A DNA stretch of 64,000 bases, from assembly GCA_946894095.1 (NCBI GenBank), contig OX335658.1, positions 15,243,001 to 15,307,000 of the forward strand, written 5' to 3'. Below, piece by piece: positions 56,101 through 62,611 of the stretch. Position numbers and translations under genes: made by a program. The first letter of the stretch is position 1. Every line of letters begins with the position of its first letter. The stretch comes from Incurvaria masculella. Lineage: Eukaryota > Arthropoda > Insecta > Lepidoptera > Incurvariidae. The notes beneath the pieces were generated by a model. The model worked only from the letters and a program-made list of their open reading frames with translations. It had not been told where the DNA came from and searched no databases.

Positions 56101-56133
56101 CACGACAAACTTAAGAACAGTTGTGACCGCCAT
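31856..56133 (-). CDS. Secreted protein of unrecognised family, gene S2, with duplicated B-C exon cassette
   Basis: Transcript order: A 56133-56070 (signal peptide, 21 residues, starting MAVTTVLKFVV), B2 42003-41777, C2 40730-40442, B1 35729-35503, C1 34456-34168, D 32163-31856. Every junction is GT-AG. Each B-C pair is 516 nt with phase 1 at both ends, so one pair gives 295 aa and both give 467 aa, in frame either way. B starts GKWSSMRVKYGATETGNNET; C ends NCFPGMG; D starts KHYFYNFTNDFNC. One-cassette mature protein has six cysteines as in S1; the two-cassette form has nine. Sequons NET, NLS, NFT and NVT are present, more than in S1. D stops 16 residues earlier than in S1. Intron 1 is 14 kb and contains CRAL-TRIO gene 3 on the other strand. 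Assigning exon A at 56 kb rests on phase, donor and leader only. Confidence 0.75.
32512..32785 (+). mobile_element. (ACGG)n-bearing interspersed element
   Basis: Complete copy with a shortened middle: CCGGCCAAGTGCGAGTCGGA, GGGTTCCGTACCATCG, a GGAC array (32680-32730), GGAGGCTTAGTAATAGC and GGTACGGAACCCTAAAAA. It lies in the C-D intron of S2. Confidence 0.88.
33332..33770 (-). pseudogene. Jockey-type LINE ORF2 C-terminus remnant
   Basis: Reads IIKPIWTYGIQLWGTASKSN, then ILQRFQNNVLKQIAKWF, HEHLEIPTVKDEI and RRLKRYDILDL, typical of the end of Jockey RT. The upstream part is lost and replaced by unrelated residues. The left breakpoint of the 6.27-kb duplication (33483) falls inside this remnant; the second copy (39757-40040) lacks its last part. 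Confidence 0.8.
34168..35729 (-). CDS. S2 exon cassette B1-C1 (proximal copy)
   Basis: B1 35729-35503 (227 nt) and C1 34456-34168 (289 nt) with an intron of 1,046 nt. The splice sites are identical to those of the distal copy (donors GTAAGT and GTAAAA). Entry and exit are both phase 1. Coding sequence appears identical to the distal copy. Confidence 0.85.
34540..34925 (+). mobile_element. SINE with tRNA-like head, inside duplication unit 1
   Basis: B-box AGGTTCAATTCC near 34569, linker CTTTCTCTTTCTGAGTTCG, SINE body and A tail. It lies in the B1-C1 intron; identical copy at 40814-41199. Confidence 0.78.
35771..36003 (+). pseudogene. LINE 3' coding remnant (RTE-like), inside unit 1
   Basis: Frame pieces read RVAQLKWQWAGHVSRRDDD, then in another frame GRPSARWEDDIKCVGGKQWF, RAAEGRADW and EAYVQQWT. 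These are typical of the last residues of lepidopteran endonuclease-RT elements. Frameshifted. Same fragment at 42045-42277 and, reversed, at 50345-50470. Confidence 0.65.
36174..36506 (+). mobile_element. (ACGG)n-bearing interspersed element, inside unit 1
   Basis: The most complete copy: head with GCACACAAAGGGTTCCGTACC, T/A-rich part, GTTACTGAGATACAGCCCTG, GGAC array (36391-36447), GGAGGCTTAGTAATCGGG and GGTACGGAACCCTAAAAA. Identical copy at 42448-42780. Confidence 0.9.
36611..36899. repeat. Inverted repeat of about 115 bp with TTAGG-type array in the loop (unit 1)
   Basis: Left arm about 36611-36727, right arm about 36784-36899, near-perfect complements (AACCGACTTCAAA, AATTTCCATTTTTGTAGTTA, GAGTCGGCGTCAGCC). 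The loop holds six AACCT units at 36753-36782, which is the insect telomere pentamer TTAGG on the other strand. It belongs to a larger repeat whose right end AAGTCGGTTAAAAA lies at 37217-37230. Second copy at 42885-43173. Confidence 0.9.
37231..38618. other. Intronic sequence of S2 without assigned features (unit 1)
   Basis: AT-rich; repeated identically at 43505-44892. No gene recognised. A hydrophobic frame at 38081-38266 lacks support. Confidence 0.3.
38623..39156. mobile_element. MITE with GGTGGCCCAACCCG ends, TTAA flanks (unit 1)
   Basis: 534 bp. Terminal inverted repeat GGTGGCCCAACCCG / CGGGTTGGGCCACC, directly flanked by TTAA on both sides (38619-38622, 39157-39160). TTAA target duplication is typical of piggyBac-type movement; no transposase here. 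Copies: 44897-45430 (by duplication) and a diverged one, inverted in its inner part, at 55144-55673. Confidence 0.8.
39757..46029. repeat. 6,273-bp tandem duplication, unit 2
   Basis: Second unit, same content as 33483-39755. Its features are at +6,274: SINE 40814-41199, LINE end 42045-42277, (ACGG)n element 42448-42780, TTAGG-loop inverted repeat 42885-43173 (array 43027-43056), MITE 44897-45430. It ends at 46029, where the sequence departs from unit 1. Confidence 0.97.
40442..42003 (-). CDS. S2 exon cassette B2-C2 (distal copy)
   Basis: B2 42003-41777 and C2 40730-40442. C2 ends in phase 1 and B1 (35729) starts in phase 1, so splicing C2 to B1 over a 4,712-nt intron keeps the frame. C2 could equally splice to exon D. 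Sequence of both exons appears identical to the proximal copy. Confidence 0.85.
46130..46560. other. Flank of duplication and upstream region of CRAL-TRIO gene 3
   Basis: 46130-46200 has a degenerate reverse SINE body (CACGGCTCGGCTACATTGAA). 46370-46500 resembles 3170-3320 (GATTTTGATTCAATTTTGTA, GGGCTGCTCTTTATCC), a dispersed repeat end. No gene. Confidence 0.4.
46649..53924 (+). CDS. CRAL-TRIO domain lipid-transfer-type protein, gene 3 (six coding exons)
   Basis: Coding exons: 46649-46748, 49526-49685, 50057-50309, 51298-51408, 52331-52467 and 53807-53924; 879 nt, 292 aa; phases 1, 2, 0, 0, 2 as in gene 2. An acceptor at 46602-46603 implies a non-coding 5' exon. Motifs: VKEWLRQQSHLPTDM, LLRFLHSCYYSLENTKRC, FFNHRDPLSKE, FWQLNDPNLDKY, VVVIDCRGIPF, MRLKQVHVINCPPFIDVLY, LVKPVLPREI, IHFHQPKSETLFEFI, a Lys-rich tail and GSFRTLCLD. 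The DYGG motif of gene 2 is EVGG here, and exon 3 is two codons longer. No signal peptide. It lies wholly inside intron 1 of S2, on the opposite strand. The ligand is unknown. The first donor is GTTGGT, weaker than the others. Confidence 0.9.
46830..47012 (+). repeat. SINE with diverged 5S rRNA-like head, body deleted
   Basis: TAGTCTAGTGGCGCG, then GATAAGTTTGGTGAAGCAC and AGATGGGTGACCG, then the body start (CGTGGTTCGGATTCC) and a deletion. It sits in intron 1 of CRAL-TRIO gene 3. Confidence 0.68.
47483..47603. repeat. Dispersed repeat, copy 1 of 3
   Basis: Shares GTTTTAAAGATTACCCTGTA and TGTCCGAAAACATTTCTACG with 48213-48510. It resembles the 3' end of an RTE-type LINE or derived SINE. Confidence 0.7.
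47640..48110 (-). other. Open GC-rich stretch of unknown origin
   Basis: A 133-codon frame (48045-47644, minus) and overlapping frames on the plus strand stand out from the AT-rich surroundings. Neither translation matches a family I know. It lies in the intron shared by S2 and CRAL-TRIO gene 3. A transposon fragment is more likely than a gene. Confidence 0.3.
48213..48510. repeat. Dispersed repeat, tandem copies 2 and 3
   Basis: Two tandem copies with a period of about 150 bp, each with TTTTAAAGATTACCCTGTAC, TGTAGATTAAAGCATG and CCGAAAACATTTCTACGGAA. Confidence 0.75.
48745..49035 (+). repeat. Degenerate tRNA-headed SINE
   Basis: GAGCTGCTCTTTGCTCAAGAG, then the linker TTGATCTTTCTAAGTTGG and body blocks (TGTTTTCCATTCAGCTCAAT). 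Heavily diverged. Confidence 0.5.
49274..49401. mobile_element. Small MITE with GAGTTTCAGCGACATCTACA ends
   Basis: The first 22 bases (GAGTTTCAGCGACATCTACA and TT) and their exact complement at 49380-49401 flank a 128-bp element. No coding. It lies in intron 1 of CRAL-TRIO gene 3. Confidence 0.8.
49957..50026 (+). mobile_element. (ACGG)n-bearing element, 3' end only
   Basis: GGACGGACGGATAGCGGAGG, CTTAGTAATAGGG and GGTACGGAACCCTAAAAA; ends 30 bp before exon 3 of CRAL-TRIO gene 3. Confidence 0.85.
50345..50470 (-). repeat. LINE 3' end fragment
   Basis: Reverse of 35850-36000 (CAGCGTGTTTGCGTCCACTG, TGGACATACGCCTC, ATTTCCGCCGACGCACTTG). Confidence 0.65.
50490..50882 (+). mobile_element. (ACGG)n-bearing element split by a short LINE-tail insertion
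   Basis: Complete element with a long imperfect GGAC array (50716-50790). At 50806-50849 about 44 bp of (TTTA)n and CATGTAACATGTAACA interrupts the conserved CTTAGTAATAGGG. The (TTTA)n is the tail type of the LINE at 19590 in reverse, so an extremely 5'-truncated LINE copy is likely. Confidence 0.78.
51420..52300. other. Intron 4 of CRAL-TRIO gene 3
   Basis: Nothing assigned. AT-rich. Confidence 0.3.
52630..52885 (-). mobile_element. SINE with tRNA-like head, internally deleted
   Basis: Body end (GATATTAGCCCAATACAGCA, ATGCCAGGACCTTCCC), a deletion, then linker and B-box complement GGATTTGAACTC near 52825 and A-box-like end CTAATCCACGAGTTG. Confidence 0.7.
52886..53790. other. Intron 5 of CRAL-TRIO gene 3
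   Basis: No recognised feature besides short GGGCCC-bearing sequence near 52940-52990. Confidence 0.3.
53925..55140. other. 3' flank of CRAL-TRIO gene 3 (still intron 1 of S2)
   Basis: TAAAATAAAATAAATAAAAT at 54160-54180 may include the polyadenylation signal. 54290-54333 repeats the end AAGTCGGTTAAAAA seen at 37230. 54480-54545 is a G/C-run stretch. 54955-55005 shares AATCCGAGTGGAGTGTACTG with 4875 and 27075, a LINE 3' end. No gene. Confidence 0.4.
55144..55673. mobile_element. MITE with GGTGGCCCAACCCG ends, diverged copy
   Basis: GGTGGCCCAACCCGGCGGG at 55144 and GCGGGATGGGCCACC at 55659-55673, TTAA on the right side only. The inner sequence aligns with 38623-39156 in the opposite orientation (for example AAGACAATGTGCATAGTGTA). 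Confidence 0.75.
55685..55980. repeat. Sequence homologous to the S2 C-D intron
   Basis: Aligns roughly with 33840-34150 (and 40114-40424): GATATTTACCAAAAAAACGA, CTTACGGACATGCAATAAAG, AATCTGACAACAGTTAGGG and CTTTACGACAGCC. It lies just downstream of S2 exon A where an exon C would be expected next, but no exon is present. Confidence 0.6.
56070..56133 (-). CDS. S2 exon A (signal peptide)
   Basis: ATG at 56133; 21 residues with hydrophobic core FVVLILCLLGV; donor GTAAGT after 56070, phase 1, the phase needed by exon B. No competing leader exon was seen between 42003 and 56070. Confidence 0.72.
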
Positions 56134-56860
56134 TTTGATGAACTTTCAAAGCCTGTACGAATCCGAATGTGAACAAAAAATATTTCAGTTGGATTATATA
56201 TGAATTTGTGTTTGAAATCGTGTGAAATTAATGAATAGGTGAACAAACAATTTTCGTACAGCAAACATCAGACTGGAGACGAGTTTTTAATGTACATTTC
56301 CTGAAAACCTTTAGTATATGTATACACAGCTGTACAATCAAGGATATTTATGAATTCCGGGTAAGTAATCAAAAACCTTGGCTTAGTTAAGATGGCTAAA
56401 AGTTACGTCAACGATAACTTATTTTTACAACATGAAGATATTGCAGATAAATACTAAGAAGGATATATACCGGAAAAAAATTTTTGAGGTCACTTAGAAA
56501 TTTCCTGAAAGCACAGGGGGTCCATTCAGAGTAAGAGTGAGTTCGAATTCGCCACTAAATATCAACTCACTTTTTTAAATAGTTAATGTTTCCACACTTC
56601 TGGAACATCATTATAGTTAAGTTAAAATCTGGTTTGTCCCGTAAATACGTTGGAAGTATAAATAACGGTTCCGTTATTTAAATAATAATATATTTTCCAG
56701 CTATTTTTAGGTTAACTCACTCCCGAACTCGAACTCACTCTTGCTCTGAATGGACCCCCAGATCTTTATGCCCGTAAAGATGTTCTTCTTACAAGTTAAC
56801 TGACAAGTTAACTTCACATTTTGAAGAGGAGCCGAATATATTCTTCAGATTACAAATGCG
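56134..56860. other. Upstream region of gene S2
   Basis: Should hold the S2 promoter. It contains an inverted pair, GGGGGTCCATTCAGAGTAAGAG (56517-56538) and CTTGCTCTGAATGGACCCCC (56740-56759), that is, a MITE of about 245 bp. No gene seen. Confidence 0.45.
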
Positions 56861-56861
56861 G

Positions 56862-57258
56862 CTTGTAGCCCAGTGGCGCGGGACCTTGCCTGCATCCCAG
56901 AGGTCTGGGTTCAAATCCTCGCCCCGTTCATGCACCACTTTCTTTCTCTTTTTGAGTTGGAGAAATGCATTTCGTCACGAATTCGAGCTGCTTCATTATT
57001 CTGAATTCATGTAAATCTGTAGCTCCCTTCCCCTACTGAGTAGGTAGTAGGGTTAAGCCCGACCGGGTTGTTACCATCGCATTGAAAGAAAAGACGGTTG
57101 AAGCGGCAATGAAAAGTTGTCGGTGTTTTCCATCCAGTTTAATGTACCCGTGCTCATTAACGGAAGGTCTTGGCATGGCACTAATTCCTTCAGGAATGCG
57201 GTGTGTTGGGCTAATATCATGACTGTGGTGTGATCATAGTGATCCATCTCCAGTTGCA
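56862..57258 (+). mobile_element. SINE with tRNA-like head, best-preserved copy
   Basis: A-box-like TTGTAGCCCAGTGGCGCGG (56864-56882), B-box GGTTCAAATCC (56909-56919), linker CTTTCTCTTTTTGAGTTGG, body with CCATCCAGTTTAATG and GGTCTTGGCATGGCAC, and an A-poor tail. Use this copy as the tRNA-type reference against 3530-3912. Confidence 0.85.
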
Positions 57259-57309
57259 TAAACACATTAAAGTACTTCAAGCAATCGAGCTTTTTTCAAA
57301 ATCTGGTTT

Positions 57310-57425
57310 ATTTTTATTTTATTTATTTATTTAGGCGAGCTCACAGTGCATTTACATAACAAGAAAAAAGTCAAACAAATGAAAATTACACCACACCACA
57401 CCAAAGCAGCGCGATCAAACAAGAA
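57310..57425 (-). mobile_element. LINE 3' tail, strongly 5'-truncated
   Basis: (TTTA)n at 57313-57343, then GGCGAGCTCACAGTGC; the same architecture as the reverse (AAAT)n tail at 19590 and 4366. Only UTR remains. Confidence 0.5.
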
Positions 57426-57442
57426 GCACGAAAAATAACAAG

Positions 57443-58246
57443 GGCCGGTTGCACGTACGCTCATGCACTTCAATATCACCGTCAAATTATGATTAAGTCC
57501 TGATCAGGCAAATTTTGCTTTGCAGGAAACTTAAAGATTACTTTGATCGGTGATGTTAACCGCTAATCGTAATCACTCCCGACCAATTGATCACCCTCAA
57601 AATCACGATCAAATAATAATTAAAAGTATCAAAAGTCACTATTTTTACATTTTTGCAGTTTTATTGGACCTTAAATAGGCAAACGTCGTCATTAACAAAA
57701 TACAATGCTTTGTTTTTCATAATTATTAGCCTGACACCCGGTTCCAAAGATTAAAAATTTCGGCGCCATATCTATGTAATCTGTGGTACTACCAACAGCT
57801 GATAGCGAACCGACATCTTGGGAGCTAGTAGCGCCACCCCGCGGCTCCAAGAGCAACTGTTTTGTTTGTTAGTACGAATGATTGACGCTTGATGGTGCGT
57901 CAATTGTGCCTGTCTCTTTCTGATAATATACTGTGGAAGAAGGACAGTACTATGTCAGCTCAGGCAGTGCTCAGAGGTGCCATACAGCAAACATTTTTTC
58001 CGATTGTTTCGAGGGACTATTTGTGGTCTGTCGGCTGGCAAGCTAACTTTGACGAAAATATGTTGCTTGCAACTCAATTTCATATGATGGGCGATTAGCC
58101 GTCAAATCATCGTCAAATGTAATTAGTAACGGATAACATTTTACGAGGCGTCGTGCACTTCATCACCCATTGGGAGTGTTTACGATTAGCGGTAACATCA
58201 TCGATCAACGTAATGTTTAAGTTTCGTGCAACGCCAATGTTGACTG
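57443..58246. mobile_element. Non-autonomous element with subterminal inverted repeats
   Basis: TGTTAACCGCTAATCGTAA (57553-57571) and TTACGATTAGCGGTAACATC (58183-58202) are inverted, as are GGTTGCACGT near 57445 and TCGTGCAACG near 58229. The centre (57720-57880) is unrelated sequence. No transposase. Confidence 0.6.
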
Positions 58247-58463
58247 ATCAGTCTTTTATCATACGTCAGCAGCCTAAATCTGGAGAAAAGCTTGAATATG
58301 TTTGTTTTTTTTTATAGTGAAGAAGGCTTGGAGGTGAATAGGTCGACATCAACCTAGACTTCTAGACGCCAGAATGCTAGGTTGCAATGCTTCCATTCCG
58401 ATGAAAGAATGGGAAATCGACATCATTCAATTTCATAAATCTTAAGCTTTCGCGTTTTTCACA

Positions 58464-58562
58464 CATTATTAATGTTCTTAAACGTCGGGTTTAAGAAAGG
58501 TATTTAAAAGTTATCTTTCTTCAAAATTGTTCGTGTAAGCCCCGCTTAAGAACATTAATAAT
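58464..58562. repeat. Inverted repeat of 17 bp
   Basis: ATTATTAATGTTCTTAA and TTAAGAACATTAATAAT with about 65 bp between. Possibly a small MITE. Confidence 0.6.
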
Positions 58563-58734
58563 ATCATTCAATTTCATTCATAAAATAAAAACAAAATACC
58601 TAAAAGTGTTTATAAGGGGACAACGTATGGCGGCCGCGTTGTATTGTCTATTGGAGCGAAATTTTAAAGTCATTAACAGCCATATTGACATTGGGACGGA
58701 CAAACTTTAATTCGCCGGACTAAACCGGTTTTAG

Positions 58735-58860
58735 TATGGTTAGTCCGGTGCTAATTCCGTACTAACGTTGGCAGGTTCACTCTAAATACGACTGTAACAG
58801 CTGTATTCAGAGTGGGCGGATTAACGGCACTTATCAAGATTAGTCGCTATACAGTTGAAC
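58735..58860. repeat. Repeat end, partner of 60905-61025
   Basis: Shares TATGGTTAGTCCGGTGCTAAT and TTCAGAGTGGGCGGATTAAC with 60905-61025 (TTCAGAGTGGGCGGACTAAC, TATGGCTAGTCCGGTGCTAAT), though the blocks are in a different order. They may be ends of a larger element or two copies of one MITE. Confidence 0.5.
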
Positions 58861-59559
58861 ATCGCGTTGAAATGATTAATAGATATTGTCAAAATGGCAG
58901 TTAAATTCGTCCAACGTTTCGTGCGTACGAGAAACGTATGAGAGAATGAGAAGGAGGACATTATCCGACACATATTGAAAAAACATAAAACCACTGGCTC
59001 GGCTTCGTCGAAACTTGCAAAACACCGAGAACATCGTATTGGTAATTGATTAGCTTTTGCCGAGATTGGAAGAAATGTATATTTTGATACCTACCCTTTT
59101 CATTTATTTGTCTTTAATAATTGATATTCTAGCCCCCGGTCACACTATTCTTGAAAACGGGTTTAACAATAATTTTCAATGCTAAAACTGGCAGTCCTGA
59201 TTTGATCGCCCATAATATTATATTATCTATGTGATCGCCATACAAAAAACTTCCAGTGGACCGGCAACGCGAGCACAGAAATATTTATTTCTACTTGTGA
59301 CGCACAGAATACGATTACAGGTCAAAGAGTTCGGAGTAATCGCTGCGCTCCTACAACTGAACTGAAAATTGAACTAAAAGCCCAAGTCCGATTCAGTTTA
59401 ATTTCTACTTTCGGTAAGCTTTTTCGAACAAATAGTTTGCACCCGAATTTAAATTAAATTACAATAAAACTAAAGACTATTTTCTACTAATGCTCTATGA
59501 AATCTTTGAGGTTTATAAATCGTAGAAAAAATTAACTCGTAAAATGAGGTCTACTCATG

Positions 59560-59820
59560 AAAGCGACTCAGAACAGTTCTCCTGTTGGCTTCTGTCAAAC
59601 TTTTATGTAGAAAAAACGTAGGCATATTTTGTTCTTCATAGAGTTTGGCAGAAGCGAACACCAGAACGTTTCGTTTCCGCTTTCATCTGTAGCATACATA
59701 CATAGGGAATCGAAATCGAGAAGTTCTCGTATTCGGTTCTGTCAAACTCTAAATAGAAAAAAAATGTCTACGTTTTTATATTGAATTTGACAGGAGCGAA
59801 CACGAGAACTTCTTGTTAGA
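59560..59820. repeat. Partly palindromic repeat
   Basis: GAGAAGTTCTCGTATTCGG (59719-59737) and CGAACACGAGAACTTCTTG (59797-59815) are imperfect complements, and TTCTGTCAAACT blocks recur in both orientations around 59590-59800. No coding. Confidence 0.5.
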
Positions 59821-60156
59821 AAGTAAAGAAAAAGTACATATATTTAATCTGTCACTTGTCGAAAATGGCTGAGCGATGCGTTTCTTGTGTGCTGCTAATA
59901 AAAATTGCATCGGACGAATCTTTCATTTAATTGCTCCTCGCCCCTAACTTCCTACACGAAGATCGTGTCGGGCAAATTGGTTGCGACCCGTTTAAAATGC
60001 ACGGGGTGGACGGACGGAATGGGACGTTCGAACGGCGTCATTGAACCGATTGAAGAGCCGAAGACGAAATGGAGCAACACGTTGCGACTCACGCGGTGGT
60101 GACGCCGATCATACTGGTAGGTGTCAGGAATTGGAATTCCCGGAAGTTTCAAATGA

Positions 60157-60348
60157 ATGTGTTGCGGCGTCTCTGATGAATATAGTAAACGGAACCACGG
60201 CGGCACCTGCTATCGCATGGTTGAAACAGGTCGTAAAAGCGCAGAGTATGTTGGATACGAGATTATCAGAAGAAGTACACATATACTTACGTGTGAAAAT
60301 TCAGCGGAGATGTGGAGAAAACTATTGTATGCATTTGAACAGAAATAG
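60157..60348 (+). pseudogene. Possible copia-type gag fragment
   Basis: Reads THILTCENSAEMWRKLLYAF and, in another frame just upstream, WLKQVVKAQSMLDTRLSEEV. This order resembles the copia-like gag region (HI..C.TA.EMW..L). Stops and frameshifts disable it. A tentative call from motif shape. Confidence 0.4.
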
Positions 60349-60378
60349 GCGACAAGCGTGGACGCTACTATTCTTAGC

Positions 60379-60602
60379 GTCGATTTTTCAATAGTCACAT
60401 AATCAGTCGGATAACTATTAGACGAATTTATTTCCGCCGCTCCTTATACATCCATTGCAGTAAGCCCATGTTTTTCTAAGCAAAATTTCAGTATGATAAT
60501 AGTGATAGGGGAATAATCATTCGGTAGAGATTATCCGTTTGCTGGCATAAGTGAATTTTACCATCAGACTGATAAGTGTTATCTGATGATTGAAAAATCG
60601 AC
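60379..60602. mobile_element. MITE with GTCGATTTTTCAAT ends
   Basis: GTCGATTTTTCAAT at 60379-60392 and ATTGAAAAATCGAC at 60589-60602; the next inner blocks (TCAGTCGGATAAC and GTGTTATCTGA) also pair. 224 bp, no ORF. Confidence 0.7.
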
Positions 60603-60635
60603 CCTCATTTTTGCAATACTACTTGATTTATGTCC

Positions 60636-60818
60636 TTAAATAATATAGCCATTACATTTTCCAGCTAACGCGACCGCTTCACTGCCGCTGTCGTCACTCT
60701 TCATCCGCTCTTCCTCTGTCATTAAGCGCGCAATCAAATTTTTAAGCCGAGGTTCACTGACGGACTTCCAGGCAGATACATAGTGCTGGTTACTGTTCTG
60801 GAAGCGCATATCTTGCAT
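60636..60818 (-). pseudogene. Possible copia-type gag fragment, opposite strand
   Basis: Minus-strand frame reads HYVSAWKSVSEPRLKNLIAR and LMTEEERM, similar to the copia gag stretch F.SAW......L..LT.RL..EE. It is on the other strand from 60157-60348, so if both calls are right an inversion or two insertions occurred. Confidence 0.4.
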
Positions 60819-61049
60819 AACTTAAGTGAAAATGCAACCCTCACTATCTTTGCGAAATTGTATGCTCAAGCGGCGGTATTTCGGACTTGCGTAATACCTA
60901 CTCAAATATGTGGATTCAGAGTGGGCGGACTAACTCTAATCCGCCATAGTAAACAGGTTTTTGTATGGCTAGTCCGGTGCTAATCTCGAAATAAGTTCTG
61001 ACAGGTGCTCTCTGATTACGACTGGTAGAGGACGATCAATGATACGATC

Positions 61050-61093
61050 AACACCTCACAAGTGAGACGGCGGCGTCTCACTTGTGAGGTGTT
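61050..61093. repeat. Perfect 20-bp hairpin upstream of RpS6
   Basis: AACACCTCACAAGTGAGACG (61050-61069), loop GCGG, exact complement at 61074-61093. About 100 bp upstream of the inferred RpS6 transcription start. Confidence 0.95.
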
Positions 61094-61195
61094 CAAATAG
61101 CATAGCGTCCGACTTGCGCAACGTAAATGATATTTGTGATTGAGATGAGGATAACCGAATTCTTCAAGGAGAAAAAAGTTGCATTTGTCTATGGT

Positions 61196-61235
61196 TCTTT
61201 TTCATGGCTGACGTTTGCCAAGGCGAGTCGCAGTC
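61196..61235 (+). promoter_or_regulatory. Inferred RpS6 transcription start with 5' TOP tract and short 5' UTR
   Basis: The pyrimidine run TTCTTTTTTC (about 61195-61203) before GATGGCTG-like sequence fits a terminal oligopyrimidine start, as known for ribosomal protein mRNAs. From a C at 61197 the 5' UTR would be 39 nt. An ATG at 61204 opens an 11-codon uORF whose TGA overlaps the RpS6 ATG. The start site is inferred, not shown. Confidence 0.5.
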
Positions 61236-62611
61236 ATGAAGGTGAATATTTTCGTCCGAATTATTGAAAAGTTATTACAGAAATTGTGAAATAAGTGCAC
61301 GTGGGGCATACGCGATGGGTTCTCTTGAGATAGGTTCGTGAGAAGTGCCGTAAAATCCGGTGATGCGTCTACACTTGGCGGATTGAGATCTCGTGCCCTT
61401 TCTTTAGCTTGTTTCTCGCTTCGAAAGTGGGGTGGGGTGTGTGATGTGATGTTATACTGTTGTCGATGTGCTAGCTTCAAGTCGCTGCCAAGCAAAGGTT
61501 CTATTGATGTCATGCCTTTGAGCTTGTAACCTCAATTTTACTAGTGCTCCGAACTCAGATCTAATAGTGACCGATTCTCTGCCCTAACACGTGCATTAAA
61601 AACATGTTTTCACTACCTGTTCCCTCTTATGGTTTCATTTGTACCCCCCACGCGTTGTCTGTTTATTTTATTTTAGGTTTTGGTTTGGTTGTTTTTTTGT
61701 CCTTGCACTAAAACATTGCTTCGGGTCTCTTCAATTACATGTTAGATTAGGTATGTTTGCATGTCAAAATCTCCATTCGAATTATAACATTATGTTTTGC
61801 AGTCTTATTTACAGAATGCTAAGCGCCCAATGCTATGCTATAAAAGTAATCATAGTCATACACATTTCCGTAAGTTCCCCTAAGCTTAATGTTTGCCAGA
61901 TCTGCACATCTGGTGGGTTATATGCGACAGGGAAGAGCAATGGCATCGAGCAGTTGTGCCACGCACCATGCGTGTCACATTTACAAGATGCCGCACATTA
62001 TTATTATTATAAAAACAATGTTTTTTATAAGTCCGTTGGCTTTATTAACCAACTATATTGAGCCATAATTTAAAATCTTAATGTTTACATCTCGCTCTAA
62101 TGCACATATTTGTCTGGGTTTTACTACCGTTCACTTAACAAACTATAAATGCACACGTCACCATCCTAACTTTGTGGAAAACTAGAGAAATCATAAAGAT
62201 TTCACAAATAAATATTTCAAATTCCATGAGCGTGACTCCCTTTGTATTGATAACGATTTGAGAAATGGTGTCACCGAGCAGATGTGTTCCATCTCTCTCT
62301 AAATTGCGGTAGTGGTACTCTAGTTGTCGTCTCACTCCCACACTCTGTTCGTCTTGTAAGCACAGTGTTAGGTGAAAGGTTTAACCTTGACCTATCTGTT
62401 CCCCAGCTGAACGTGTCATACCCGGCGACGGGATGCCAGAAGCTGCTGGAGGTGGTGGACGAGCACAAGCTGCGCGTGTTCTACGAGCGGCGGATGGGCG
62501 CCGAGGTGGAGGCGGACGGGCTCGGCGACGAGTGGAAGGGATACGTTGTGCGCGTCGCCGGCGGCAACGACAAGCAGGGCTTCCCCATGAAGCAGGGGGT
62601 GCTCACTAACA
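61236..62611 (+). CDS. RpS6: Ribosomal protein S6, first two coding exons (gene continues past window)
   Basis: Exon 1 is 61236-61241 (ATGAAG) with donor GTGAAT; exon 2 is 62407-62611 after the acceptor CCCCAG; it ends in phase 1 with donor GTGAGT. The product begins MK then [50 protein letters not shown] and [18 protein letters not shown], the highly conserved N-terminus of eS6. It is a component of the small ribosomal subunit; its C-terminal phosphorylation sites are encoded by later exons outside the window. The MK micro-exon before intron 1 follows the usual RpS6 layout. Exon 2 is much richer in G/C than its surroundings, as expected for a highly expressed gene. Each of the two introns seen carries an H/ACA-like snoRNA. 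Confidence 0.95.
61877..62000 (+). ncRNA. H/ACA box snoRNA-like gene in RpS6 intron 1
   Basis: 124 nt with two hairpins. First hairpin closes CCCT with AGGG and has the apical stem CCAGAT / ATCTGG around CTGCAC. H box AGAGCA at 61934-61939. Second hairpin: GGCATC / GATGCC base, pocket, then the upper stem GTGCCACGC / GCGTGTCAC with one mismatch and an ACCAT loop. ACA box at 61995-61997, three bases before the end. The target rRNA site was not determined; the pocket strands of the second hairpin are GAGCAGTT and ATTTACAA. Almost identical to 63424-63547. Confidence 0.85.

Noticed and set aside
56864..56935. Genuine tRNA gene
   Set aside because: A and B boxes are present, but no cloverleaf with acceptor stem forms and the sequence runs into the SINE body.
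61639..62061. 140-codon frame in RpS6 intron 1
   Set aside because: It contains the H/ACA snoRNA and shows no domain.
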